Shown: piece by piece, positions 1 through 11,736 of the stretch | Layout: the number at the start of each line of letters is the position of its first letter | How positions within the stretch are numbered: the stretch's first letter is position 1 | DNA from: Anthoceros angustus | Taxonomy: Eukaryota; Streptophyta; Anthocerotopsida; Anthocerotales; Anthocerotaceae | Reading direction: 5' to 3' | Length of the DNA stretch: 64,000 nucleotides | Assembly (NCBI GenBank): GCA_010909165.1 | Contig: MU008162.1 | Coordinates: 1,488,001 to 1,552,000 of the forward strand | Position numbers and translations under genes: made by a program | The notes under the pieces: generated by a model | Database searches by the model: none | Told to the model about the DNA's origin: nothing | What the model saw: only the letters and a program-made list of their open reading frames with translations

Positions 1-832
1 CACCATGAGTATGCAGCATCCCCTGCTCAGCCACAAACCGCCCAACATCCCCATCCGTCACCACCTCCTCGGTCTCCCTATGCTGCCACTGCCACTGCCA
101 TTGCCACTGCCACTCCCAGGCTGCCGCAGCCCCAGCCTCCTCACCATCCCACCCCCCACCATCTCCTCCTGCAGAAACGTTTCTCTCCAATCCCCTCCCT
201 TCCCTCTCCACCAGCGAGAACGGAAAATGGGCCACATCCCACCGGTTCCCCGTCACGACCCAATGCCGAAACCTGGAACCCACCTTCTGAAGAACAGGGA
301 GAAAGTCATGGAGAAAGTAGATATCCGCATTGCTGAGCACATAAATCCCGGGGGAAGCAGCCCTTGCCGCAGCCGCCTGCACCCGGGCCACCACAGAATG
401 AAACTGCGGGATTCCCAGAAAATTGTGATCAATATCAGGCTCCACGGACACCTTCCCGGGAGGAAAAAGCCGCGCAACTTCGTGGAAAGAGGGATGGTCT
501 CCCAGCAGCACCACCTCCTTCACCGGCCTGAGCCGAACCCAGGACCGCAGCGCCTGCACCTGCCGCTCCCGCGCCTCGCCCACAAACGGCTTGGCGGCTG
601 TGAAGAAGAAGATGGGCAGATCCCGATCCCCCGCCTTCCCCTGCGAGAGCCCGTCGCTGCCGCTGTCGCTGTCGCGCAACCTGCGGGCATAGGCATTTCT
701 CGATCGGCCCTCCACATGGCCCCAGGGGCTCCAGAGGCAGAGGCCGCGGTCCGCGGCTGGCCGGCCATCCGAGCTCTGCACTGCCCAGAAGAGCAGCACC
801 TGGATCCCTGCACCCACCGCAATCCGATCCCG
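1..832 (-). CDS. nucleotide-diphospho-sugar-transferase-like protein, partial
   Basis: An open frame runs on the minus strand from an in-frame TGA (833-835) to the window edge, so the C-terminus is missing. Its translation holds a hydrophobic stretch near the N-terminus (IQVLLFWAVQ, a possible signal anchor). After it comes a globular part with IFFFTAAKPF, LRSWVRLRPVKEVVLLGD, VEPDIDHNFLGIPQFHS and VLSNADIYFLHDFLPVL. This order (opening strand, 'RQ..ALRSW', 'VEP.ID..FLG.P.FHS', an Asp-containing 'D.Y/V.L' motif) matches plant-specific nucleotide-diphospho-sugar-transferase-like proteins, which are probably Golgi enzymes of unknown acceptor. No ATG lies in this frame after the stop, so the first exon must lie upstream, possibly through the acceptor-like tgcag near 793-797. 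A Trp/Gln-rich run at about 60-115 comes from a (GGCAGT)n-like repeat. Family assignment is from memory of motif order and is moderate. Confidence 0.5.
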
Positions 833-835
833 TCA

Positions 836-1399
836 CGACCCACAGAACCAAAGGCGGACGACCGGACTGGGCTCGATCGCATTCACACAGAAGGGGAGAG
901 AAGAGAAGAAACCGAAGGCGGACATTTGCAGGCACCTGCGCAGAGGAAGAGGGCGAGCGCAACCGCAACGCCCACGCCCCGGGCCGGGGGGCGGCCGGAC
1001 CGGTGCTGTTCAGCCGCCTTGGCAGCTTCGTGGATCCTTCGCGCACCGTCCCCGGCAGCCATGGGGCTCGCGCGCAGCAGCAGGATGCTGCATTTGCAAA
1101 ATGCAGCCTGTGGGCTCGGGGGTCAGGAATGTCCGGAGGCTCAACACACTGCGGTGCGTTGCCCGAGCTGCTTTGCACAAACGTCCGCTGCCATCGGCCT
1201 GGACTTCTGCTCTCGACTCCTCGAGATCCTCGCCCCTAAGCGATGGCAGGTGCCGCCTCCTGCCGACCGTACAACGGCGCTTGCATATTTTAAGCGCCGT
1301 CTAAGTTGCAGTCAAATCGACGTCCAATAGGTGTGAGGAGATCACCTACCATTTCACATGGTGAGACGTCTCGAGGCGTCCTGAGATTGGTGCGAGTCG

Positions 1400-1444
<45 letters not shown>

Positions 1445-2092
1445 GAGGTAATGGTGATGATTAAACGTGTCGGCAGCGTGCGCTACCTGCGTGTAGGAGA
1501 TCTACTTAGGATGGCGTGGTGGGTACAAAAGCGAGGGCTTTAGGACGGACTCGAGGGCCAACGTGATGCACGGATAAAGCTCACTACGTGTGCGCAGCAC
1601 AATACAAGAGGGGTTTACGACCCCAAAAGAATTATGGGAGGACTTCGGGGCACTTGCTTACAAAACGCTCCTACTCTCGGATTCTTCCACATGGCTCAAA
1701 ATGCGGCGGCGACCTGTGTGCCAGGAGGCTGCACTCCCATGGCTTCCGTCCACCCAGGGCTGGAGATGGAAGGGACCTCAATATTGGATAATAGTACATG
1801 CCTGGTCAAAGAGCGCCAGGCAAGAGACGCCAGGCCACCTTCTGCTGCGAGAGTGCTGTAGAGAAGGTGAGGCAGCCTCCGTGCATTCGTATGCCAGATT
1901 CTTGGAGTTGCAATATGGTGGGAGGGTGGTATACCCACTCCACGTCAAGTCCAGATGTTGTCTGGACGTGATGATGGTTTCCGCAGCAGGTTGATGCCTG
2001 TATAGTAGGCCTGCAAACTCCTGCACTTGATTGGGTTGAAGACTTCCCACCCGGCCAGCCTGTTGCATGTCCAAGAAGATCAAGCTCAAATG
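836..2092. other. intergenic region with GGCTCG hexanucleotide repeat
   Basis: This covers the 5' side of the partial transferase gene and the 3' flank of the P4-ATPase gene, which both read leftward. A (GGCTCG)n microsatellite of about eleven units sits at roughly 1398-1444. Open frames here are overlapping GC-rich readings without recognisable domains, and I see no supported gene. Confidence 0.5.
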
Positions 2093-5000
2093 TTATCTGT
2101 ATGTCTCAGATGAGAATGCATCGCTGCTCTTATCTGGAGTACCACCCCTGGGAGAGGGAGCCTTGTCCTTTCCATTCTTGCTCCGGTCGGGAGATCCGAG
2201 CTTACTCCGATCAGGAGAAGCAAGTGCTAGCACCCGTCCCTTTAGTGCCTTGATCTGCTTAATGCGCGCTTCCACCCTGGCAGACAGTCCAATGGACGTG
2301 CGCTGTACAGCCTTGGTTTTCTCTCGCAACCACATCTCTGGATCCTTGTTGTGCTTGTCCAGGTAGTGAATCTCTTGAATGACATGATGATCCAGTGGCC
2401 TGAATGTCCTTTGCACAACGGCGAAGGCAAAGTAGGGGAGGAGACAAGCCACGGTGATCATCAGTGTGCTTATCCAGAAGGTCGATGATGGTGCCAGGGT
2501 CTCCGTGAACACCTTATAAGCTGTCGTGGAGATATCCGGAGAGATAAGTCCATATACCACCATGAAGGCATACCAAGCTGCAATGCTGCCCCAGATAACA
2601 ACATGCTGGATCCATGTGAAGTAACCGATGACCAGTGCAAGTTGAGCGTTGACAGTCCAGATGACCACTGTGTACATGGCAGCCCCCAGCACCTCCAAGT
2701 CTGTAGTTTGTCCGTTTGTTCTGAACGCTTGTGGCAAGAAGGTGCGGACGACAAACCAGTATACGATGAGAGAGCTGTACAGCCCATTGAACATCCATCC
2801 GAGAATGCGGGACCAGTTGAAAAACATGTTGCTAGGACCCTGCTGGTATATAGCTGGGAACTGCACAACAAGATACACATGAGAAACTGGAGAGAGCACA
2901 GCACTGAAGCAACCAATGCACGCGTGTACTGAATTCAAATGTTGGAAACCTCAAGCCAGCTTGTGCAAAAGGCGATACCTGCATGCACACTTTTGACGAT
3001 ATGTCTTGCTCAAACACACCAAGGGCAATTACTGGTAAAGAAGTGAAGATGACATTGAAGAGTGACATGAACCAGTCATTATACAATGTCTGTCCCGAGA
3101 ACATGGTGTAGGCTTCGAAGTAGAATATAGTCAGACCAAAGGTTATGTTCTTGTAGAAGAAGTAACAAATCTGTAAACCGTCCACAACAGCATTAGTACA
3201 CGACCATCATAAAGTTCTGGAGAGTTATGGAAACCAACAAAGGTAACTATGCCCCAAAATTCAATTGTGCCTCAAATGGATGTCCTTACCATCAGAGCAA
3301 TTCGCCGATAACACCAATGTCCATGGACAACCAGCAAACGTTCCAAAAATCGAAATTGGGCAATAGCGAAATCACTGGCCATAACTGCCTGAGAATTGCT
3401 CCAAAACCCAAAAAGCAAGTCAAAACACATACTGACAAAGTAACCTCACAACACCAAGGCAAGCAAGCACAGCCAGAACTCTTCTCAATCTAGCAAATAT
3501 GCTAGATTGGGCAAGATAGCTCCACAGCTAAACAGAGGAAAGATAGCACTATCCCTCACTGACCTGCATTCCTTCCACACCGCTTATGCCAATACCAATA
3601 TCGGCCTCCTGGATCATGCCTACATCATTGGCCCCATCACCAATGCCCAACGTGGTGCGACCAGTACCTTCTTTGACAAGTCGAGTCACCTGTAAATTGT
3701 AAGCAGATCCATGAGCACTCAGCTTGACACGTAAACAGCTACCAGGTCTAAGAAACCACCACATCTACTTTTTGCAACAGCAACTTGAGGGGTACAGGAG
3801 TAGGAAGCAAGCTTACCAAGGCCTTCTGTTTCGGGGACACCCGACAGCACACCACAGAGGCACATTTCACCGCTAGAGCAAGGAACTTCTTTTTCATATC
3901 ATTCTCCAATGCATAAGTGAGAGACTTGCCATCGATTATAAGGGCAAATGCTGAATCGATGTTCTCATTCTTCTCAATCAAGTCCATTCCCGTAGTAAGC
4001 TGATTTGCTACACTTTCCCTGCAGACCTGTCGATCAGTTGGATAAGTCAGTAACATCAAATGGCATGACCTCTCATAAACTGAAAACCTAAAACAAAGTC
4101 CGTACCTTTGCAATGTTATCCTTGTCCCCAAATTCTTCGGCTCTACTCACGTCTGGAGTGTCCAGGCTGATGATAATTTGCTGCATTCCCTGCCGCAACA
4201 GACTGCAGGCAAACCTGTAGATCCCAAGCACACATCTTGTTAGGGACACTTCACAGCATACCCCATGCTAAAACCAGGTGTTTCTCTTGGAGAAGGCAAC
4301 AGACCCTATATTGATGGCCGTCTCCACCTTGTCCCCAGTAAGCACCCAGATTTTGAGACCAGCTTGAGCCAATCGGTCAATACACTCGGGGACCTGAAAT
4401 GATGAGAGGATGTGAGTTCACTGCGCAAAAATCATTCCACGAGGTTGGCAGAAATCAACCAGATTGCGACACATCGGAAACATGTCTACCCACCCCTTTC
4501 TGCAACTTGTCCTCGACTGCTGTGGCTCCAACAAGTATAAGATCCCTTTCTATTAGCTCCGATGCAGCATCCACCTTCAGGTCATGGTCAGGGCCAACAG
4601 TTTGCTTGGCTTTCTGGAAGGATTGGTTCCACTCCTCGTACTCCGTAGGAGTGAGCTTCTTGTATGCTAGAGCTAAAGTTCGGAGACCTGCATCACCGTA
4701 CTGAGCTAGATGTGCCTTGGTGTCCGGAGCATACTTTTTGCCAGTTGGTGCCAGCCTCTCAAAGATGACACTGCCCACAGAGAAAGGGGATACAGATGAA
4801 TGAGTAAGTGCCCTCTACTCATCAAAATGCCTACACACGGCATATACACTGCATACACCAACCTGTCTGCTCCCTTGCAAAAAATCCAAATCTGATCATC
4901 CTCATCCTTCAGTACAACAGACATACGCTTCCGCGTGCTGTTGAACTCAAGTACGTTCAGGATCTTGTATTCCCTGTTACACCAGCAGGAGCTTTAGTCC

Positions 5001-7164
5001 AGCTACATTCCAGGAAAAGTCTTTAAAAGCACACAATAGCTTGAAACGTTGAAGGGCAAGATCCCAGTCACAGGTTTACGACCACCAGAAAGCTTGATGG
5101 CCGTCACTGGCGATAGGGCCTGAATCAACAGCTTACCGTTTCATCTTTCTCCCTGAGCTGATGTCAGGTTCCCGAAGCTCAACTGCAGATTGTGTTCGTT
5201 TGTAAAATTCAAATCCAAATTCTCTAGCAGCTACAACAAAAGCTGCTTCATCTGGAGATTCTGCCTCATAGGTTATCACACCAGTATCTTCATCCGTGTC
5301 TGGAATAGCTGTATGGCAGACAGCAAGAATACGGAAGAATAGCTGGATGTTATCCGAGTTAGGCTCCCTGACCCAGTGCCCATCCATGAGTCGAGAATCT
5401 CGAAAGCCAAAACCCTTGACATAAGGCCAAGCATCAGCACCATTGCCACTATCAGGTTCCCCAGCGGCAGCATCATCCATCTCCGAAGCTTCCTGCCCAA
5501 GCCTCTTAGCTGTGGCCCTTTCAACCTCAGTAACTCCACGCCCATACGCAATCCCTCCAACGGAGCATTTCAAAAAGTCCATCTGATTGCAAGTTAGCGT
5601 GCCTGTTTTGTCAGACAGAATGGTGTCCACCTGCCCAAGCTCCTCATTCAAATTTGAAGTGCGAGCTCGTGCAGGTGTATCTGTCTCCTCATGGTACATT
5701 TCAATGTCCTGATTGATGAACATAGCCTGCAACACCTTTACAACCTCTATGGACACATAGAGCGAAATTGGAATGAGGTAACCATAGAGAATCAGCGCCG
5801 TCACAAGATGAAGGAGGGCAGACTCGGCAGCTCGACTTGGCTTGTAATAAATGTCAGTGTTGTCCGGCCTCAAATACCACATCTTCGGCATCTCAAAGTG
5901 TGTCTTCAACCCAAACACCACAGACCCAATCACAGAGATGAGCACTAGCACACCAAACAGCATGTAGATGATGAGATCCATCTTCCGCTCAATGCGAGTC
6001 CTCTTTGAAGGTGGATCCGTGGCATTCATCATCACCTTGGTGTCATGTCCAGTAAAGACAACAACCCCGTAGATGTGGTTCGTATTGCGCAACTTGGAAT
6101 CCCTCAGCAAAATCTGCTCAGGGCCCAGAGCAAAAGTCTGGCCCTTGGTCTCCAGGTTGCCGATGAAGGTGTAGAGGCTCGGGTTGGGGTCCTCACACCT
6201 GATGACACCTTCGAACGAGTTGAACTCGGTTTGCTCATCCAGATCCATGGTCCGTTCCAAGGACCGCTTCAGCTTCAAATTTGTCTCCCCGTCCAAGTTC
6301 ATCGTCTCCACATAACATATTCCATCCGGATAGTTGGATGACAACAAGAGAAGATCTGCCGGAAAGAACTGATCCTTCTCCACCATCACCACATCCCCCA
6401 CCCGCAGCTTCTTCCACTGCGTCTGCAGGAACTCGCCGTTGCCCACATGAACCAGCACTTTCCGATTGTTCACCCCATTATCCTGAGCACCACACACATC
6501 ACCAATCATCCGTCAGCACCAGGCAGACTGAGAGGCACCACTCCTACTGCCACCAGTACCAAGCACACAAACGTGACGAAACAGGCTAAAGACACCAGAC
6601 ACAAACCTGCATGAAACGCTTCCAGTCTTCCAGAGCCTCCTTGAGCATACTAACCCCCACGACAAAGACGAGAGGAGCGATCAAACTGGCGGGCTTGAAC
6701 GGCGACACGGGAGTCAGGGACAAGGCGGCAGCGAGGAGGAAGTAGAGATTCGCCACCCTCCGGAACTGCTCGAACAGTGACTTGGGAAAAAACGTGAAGA
6801 GGTTGTACTTGGTGGTGGAGACGTAGTTGTTCCTGTACTTGTAAGGCTTCTGGCGATGTCTCTCGGAGTGGTTGGCAAACACAACCCGCGAGAAGCCGGG
6901 GCCCCCCACAGACATTGACTCCTGCCTCTCCACACCATCCGCCGGCCGCATGCAGCTGCCATAGGAGTAGAGCTTGCTGAGCCTGATATTCTTGCGAGCC
7001 TTGGCATGCTTAGCCTTCCGCTCCGTGGTCTCGTCGCTCAGATTGTCGATCGCCACCTCCATATCCCTCCTCTTCGTCTCCGACCCGAGCGCCCTCGACA
7101 CCCTGGCCTCGACAGACTTGGCCGCCCTGCCGTCGTCCAGCAGGTGCGCCTCCACCTCCTTCAT
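2093..7164 (-). CDS. ALA: phospholipid-transporting P4-ATPase (aminophospholipid flippase)
   Basis: A P4-type ATPase moves phospholipids from the outer to the cytosolic leaflet of plasma and endomembranes, usually with a CDC50/ALIS partner. Eleven exons join in frame: 7164-6607, 6482-5137, 4973-4863, 4770-4494, 4393-4305, 4214-4106, 4026-3817, 3689-3564, 3388-3290, 3170-2979 and 2860-2093, giving about 1,294 residues. All ten introns are GT-AG and 79-175 bp long. Visible motifs are the P4 actuator motif DGETN, the phosphorylation site SDKTGTLTC, the nucleotide-binding KGAD, the hinge GDGANDVGM, and a C-terminal multi-helix membrane domain ending with DHHVIQEI and a basic tail. The frame is open upstream to 7287, but the codon there is GTG, so I use the first ATG at 7164. 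Residue order is closest to plant ALA4-7-type flippases; the exact subclass is inferred. Confidence 0.95.
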
Positions 7165-10100
7165 CTCGCCCGCCCCCGGATCTCCCTCCCCGCCGTCTCC
7201 CTCCACCTTCAATGCCCCCTCCTCCCTCCGACAAAACTCCACCGATCCACCAAAATGAGATCCCCTCGCTAATAATACAGACGCCACGGCAGTGTCGGCA
7301 ACACTAAACCCGGCGCCTGAGCCCGCTACCGTCCACCTCGCCGTCGCAGGCCGCCTCCGCCCCGGCGTCGTCCGAGCTCAAGGCCGGGGTTGCAGGCCGG
7401 CCTGATCGCGTCCAGCAGCAGCGGCGGGCACCCGCCATGGCGCCGGGAGATCACGCCGTCCGCATGCTGCAATCCAGAGCTGAAGCCGACGCTCCCAGGG
7501 CAAGATCCGGCAGTTTGGCTTCCTGGTTTGCGTCTTCCGATCCTCTGCTTCTGCTTCTGCTGCTGCTTGTTTCTTGTGCTGCTGCTGCTGCTGCTGCTGC
7601 AGCTTCTTGTGCTGCTGTTCTCGCAGCCTCCGCTTTGGACGCTGCTGCTGGCCTCGCCTCCAGCGCAGGGAACGGGGAGGGAGGAGGAGAAGGCGGCCTC
7701 GGCAGGGCGCGAGCAGGAGCGATGGCCGGTGCCGGGAAGAAGGGAGGCGGGGGCGGAGAAGGAGCGTGGGTCGGGAGCGGACGGAGTCCGAGATGTCACG
7801 CCTGCCGCTGCGGGGGAAGCGGCTGCGGGAGCTTCCGCGACGATGCTGGCGAGCGCGACAGGAAATAATGGCGGGCAGAATCGGGCGATGGAGGAGGGCC
7901 TGGCCTGCAGAGATGACCTGGCGCCATGGCATTTTGCACTGGCAAAGCGACCAAGTTTTCCGAAACCAGCGCAAGGCGGGGTAGGCGGGGTCCAGGGGAC
8001 CTGGGGCCTGGGGCCCGCTGCGGCAAAGAAACGTCTCTGACGGGAGCGGGTCACGACCGGAGACCGGGTGGCAACGGCTAGGAGCCAGGAGGGCCGTGCA
8101 TGCAGGGCAGCTGGTGACGGCCGCCTTGCACGTTGGGCGATAGCCTAGGCTGCGATGAATGCGTTTGCGGACGTGGGCCCCACGCGTGGGATGCGGGCCT
8201 CCAGGACTCCTAATCTTGTGGATTTCCATGCAGCAGCCGGCAAGGCAAAGGCAAAGGCAAAGGCAAAGGCAAAGGCAAAGGCAAGGCAAGGCCTGGGTGT
8301 CGCCGCGTCCTAGGCGCTTCCAGGGAACGCATAAAGATGGCCGCCTTTGTTGACCCTTTCATTCCAACCTTCCTTCCCACGCGATGCAAATTGCAAATTG
8401 CAACTTGCAACTTGCAAATTGCAAATTCCAAATTGCAATGCAGCCAGATGGCAAGGTCAGGAACGGATGCTGTCTCCTAGGCGGGCGTGCTGTGTGCTGT
8501 GCGGCCGACTATTGGTCGGCCGTATGACCTTTGTCATTATTGGTATCACAAACCCATCACTTTTTTTGGTGTACTATTCTAACAGGTTCAGGTTCAATCA
8601 CAAACCCATCACTTTTTTGGTGTACTATTCAATAACAAGTTCAGGTTCAGGGAAAAGCTACCTTTGTACAAAATATTGATGAGGCCGTAAAGGAAGGCAA
8701 AAAAAAATTGGACCATCTCTCCATTTGTGCGTGTCATCCATGCCATGCGCATGTTAATTCTCAATTTGAGGATGATTCACACATACAGTACTTGCACGGT
8801 CACGGCCTCATTGCAGGTCTGTTGTGGGTGGCAAAAAATGCAATCAACCTTGACGCTTTCACATATCCAAATCCTAGGAAACTTGGAAATAATGGATTAT
8901 TCATGCTCCCATTTGATAGGTGTGTTGCAAACAACCCCAATATTATGACCATTTTTGTGATTCATTAACTTTCCAGTCTAGGCCAAGTATTTTGGTGAAA
9001 TAAAACTTGCCCAATAGTGTTTCATTTTCTTACCGCTCACATGTAAACGAGCTCAAATTCTCGATGGAGTTCGCGGCCATTATGGGATAAATTAAGAAGT
9101 AGAAAGTAATTTGATAAATTAATAATTTAGATTGGACTTCCCATCTTTGCATATTTATAAAGTCGTCTCCTCTTTCATTTTGGAATACATTTCCCATGAC
9201 CGGGCCGGGCCGAGTACCTACTTGGAAACCCCATACAAGGAGGATGACCGCCATGGGCCCACCCACCGATGCAATGATGCAATGGCGATGCGTATGTGTG
9301 TTCCAGTCCACCCTCGTGAAACACACACAAAGTAATAAGCTTTTATGTGTTGAGAGGGGTGGCTGAAGAATGGGCCACGTGTAGCTGGAAGGAGACTAGA
9401 GTGCTCATGATGGCACGTTTTCGAAGAAGTCATGCACGCAAACGTCTTTCTTTTAATTTCTTAGCGCGTTCGGATGAGCTGAAACTGGCCACAGAAAGGC
9501 GGTTGCCTAGAGACTGACTGCAATCAGAATGTTCCATCAGCACCTTCCAGACCCAGACAGAGAGACATGTCCGGCATATTCCGTGAAAGCGCCTTTCTTG
9601 ACTGACCTTACTGGCGACCAGTGGACTCGGATCCGCCTTGGAGCATGAGGTGCTTGCAAGTGGCTGTGCTTGGAGCTAGGGGAGCTCGGGAATTCCAGCT
9701 GTAATGGACGTGTCGGAATCCACGTCACGGGGCTCACTGTAGGGGTTTTGGCTGGATATGTAAGTAGATACAAGGAGCTTCATCAACCTGCAGGCTGCTG
9801 GCAGCGGTTTAGGACCAGAAAAGCAAGGCCTTGGGGTGAACCTCCCTCCTTGCCACTGGCCAGGACGTTGTGGGTTCGGTTGTCTGCAAACTAAAAACCT
9901 AGAAAGCTGTCCCATCAGCACGTGACTGACGTCTCACAACGACCTACAATTGGACCAAAGAAACCAGGATTGGGACAAGCTCGGACCTACGCTGCTGATG
10001 AGAGACTTCTGCGAAGCACCCACGAAGTTATATCCCGTCTCTTCACCCTATCCGGTGACGGCTGCATCCGTGGCCAGAAGTTAATTTGCCCTCCAAATTT

Positions 10101-10433
10101 CAGCTTATCCGGTGGCGGCTCCCACGGCCAGTAACAACGAAGGGCTCATGATCTTTTCCTGCAAGCGAAGAGACAAGAAACGGGCTGGTGAAAACACAAG
10201 GAGCTACTAAATCAAAAGTAGACAGGAAGAACTCTCGTTTGCAGCCAGAGCAAAAGTATGACCACAAAACCTGAGACATGACTAAAACCAGCTGCTGACA
10301 GGTGAAAGCCTGCAGCATCAGCAGCATGCAAGAGTAGGACCTGCAAGAAGAGGGGCATACTTCCTTCCAGTAGATAATCCTCAAGAAAGTGGAAAATTCC
10401 AGGTAGACAGACTGCTGGGTGGGGTGGCATTGT
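7165..10433. other. intergenic/5' flank of flippase gene, simple repeats
   Basis: No gene is supported. The proximal GC-rich part (7165-8100) is likely promoter and 5' UTR of the flippase gene and holds a CTG-rich tract (about 7548-7612). A (GGCAAA)n repeat lies at about 8238-8290. A run of TTGCAAAT-like words lies at 8386-8440. A roughly 50-bp direct repeat (two copies, 8549-8655) shares 'cacaaacccatcac' and 'ggtgtactattc'. The stretch 8700-9330 is AT-richer. The rightmost part (about 10100-10433) is probably 3' UTR of the DUF760 gene. Confidence 0.5.
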
Positions 10434-11654
10434 TTAGGAGAAGGCAATCTCCTGAAGAATGTCCAAGCTTTCCCGATGTATCCACTCCAGTTGCTGCACA
10501 GTCACCCCTCTCGCGTTCGTGTTGTACATGCCACCGATCACCTGGGTCACTGTGTGGACGAACATACCGGGCCGCACAGGAGGCAACTTCTTCTTTTCAG
10601 ACTTTGGCTGCGGCCTTTGGATCAGCTTCTGCTGCGGAGGTGCATCATCATCAGTCTCCGGATCTGCACCTTCATCTCTGCCTCGAAGAACCTTCGACAA
10701 CCTGTCTCTGGCTTTGGGTCCAGGTTGCAATTGAACGAGCTTGGACAGAAAGTCCACCTCGGATTCGTGCAAGCTCTTCAAGCCCCTGTTGTCGTTGCGC
10801 TCATCCAAAAGGCCACCGCCCATCATGTTGCGTGCTTCTTCCCTCACAATAACCAGCTTGGCTAGCAGCTTCCGGTCAGGAACTCTGGGTTTCTCCTCCA
10901 TCGTGGCCAGAATGTCATCTGCTTGGGCTGCTATCTCATATAGGTTGGCACCAGGGATCACAATGCTCCCGCCGGACTCGGTGGGAAAAGTTCCACCGCC
11001 TCCAGCCGAGCGTCGGAGAATGTCCTGCCTGTGGGCCTTTTTCACTGTGGTACACAACAGTCCTACAACCTGCACCTGAGGAGGAGATTTTTGAGACAAT
11101 TGCTCCAACACCGTTTCCCTCATCAGTGCCAACAGCTCTTTCTGCCGGTCGTCGTTGTCTCTCATAGCTTGTTCCAGCATATAGTCCAGCGCCAGCATGA
11201 AGGCCTCATCTAGCTTGTCCAGCCGCTGCCCTACTGCAGCTGCAGCTGCCATCTTCACTGCCACTCCCTCTTCCTCCTCGTTCATTGTGATATCCTTCAA
11301 CAGATCCACCATCTCTTTCAACATCTCCGTCACTTCTTCACCGCCTCTTGTCAAGGCCTCATAGTATTTGTGGTCCTTCACACCCTCTGCAGACGTGCCT
11401 ACTGCTCGGGTGCACCATGTTGCTCCGTATCCCCCGAGCCTGTCTGTCCTGCATGAAGTAGATAGTCCTTGCGCTCCCCGAGCTCCCGCCTGCCACCAGC
11501 GGAGAAGCATTACACCTGATCTGAGGTTCTCGCTGTTTGCCGCACATGGTGCACACGGACCTGCCAGCACAGGTTGTCTCCTACGTCTTCGATATCTGCC
11601 AGCAGTTACGCTGCTGGCCACACAAACAGAAGAAGCCAATGTCACAGACTCCAT
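10434..11654 (-). CDS. DUF760 family plastid protein (UV-B-induced At3g17800-like)
   Basis: A single uninterrupted exon encodes about 406 residues. The N-terminus is rich in Ser, Ala, Arg and Cys and low in acidic residues, as in a plastid transit peptide. The body is mostly helical, with an acidic segment (EEVTEMLKEMVDLLKD), a long helix ending MRETVLEQLSQKSPPQVQV, then a Gly-rich linker and IVIPGANLYEIA. The C-terminus reads PVRPGMFVHTVTQVIGGMYN followed by WIHRESLDILQEIAFS. This layout matches the plant DUF760 family that includes Arabidopsis At3g17800, a UV-B-induced chloroplast protein of unknown biochemical role. The frame opens five codons earlier at a GTG, so ATG 11654 is chosen. Arabidopsis relatives are multi-exon as far as I recall, so an intronless copy is notable. 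It is divergent from IPT9. Confidence 0.82.
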   Translation of the reverse strand: MESVTLASSVCVASSVTAGRYRRRRRQPVLAGPCAPCAANSENLRSGVMLLRWWQAGARGAQGLSTSCRTDRLGGYGATWCTRAVGTSAEGVKDHKYYEALTRGGEEVTEMLKEMVDLLKDITMNEEEEGVAVKMAAAAAVGQRLDKLDEAFMLALDYMLEQAMRDNDDRQKELLALMRETVLEQLSQKSPPQVQVVGLLCTTVKKAHRQDILRRSAGGGGTFPTESGGSIVIPGANLYEIAAQADDILATMEEKPRVPDRKLLAKLVIVREEARNMMGGGLLDERNDNRGLKSLHESEVDFLSKLVQLQPGPKARDRLSKVLRGRDEGADPETDDDAPPQQKLIQRPQPKSEKKKLPPVRPGMFVHTVTQVIGGMYNTNARGVTVQQLEWIHRESLDILQEIAFS

Positions 11655-11736
11655 CACCAAAAACTCCACAGCACAGTCGTGATCTGACCAGCTTCAGCTA
11701 CCTAAGAGGATATACAAAACCCTAAGAGAAGAAATC
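11655..11736. promoter_or_regulatory. short divergent promoter region, DUF760 / IPT9
   Basis: Only 82 bp separate the inferred start codons of the leftward DUF760 gene and the rightward tRNA isopentenyltransferase gene. Both 5' UTRs and any core promoter must share this space unless one true start lies further inside its frame. It contains AT-richer sequence with tatacaaaac near 11711. Both products carry N-termini compatible with organelle import, so co-regulation is plausible but inferred. Confidence 0.5.

Noticed and set aside
5-1330. Long plus-strand frame of 441 codons at the left edge
   Set aside because: It is the antisense of the transferase-like gene. The Pro/Leu/His-rich translation has no domain, while the minus strand gives ordered motifs.
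7326-8289. Long overlapping minus and plus frames in the flippase 5' flank
   Set aside because: High GC and CTG repeats keep all frames open. Translations are Ala/Arg/Pro/Gln-rich and mutually overlapping, with no family motif.
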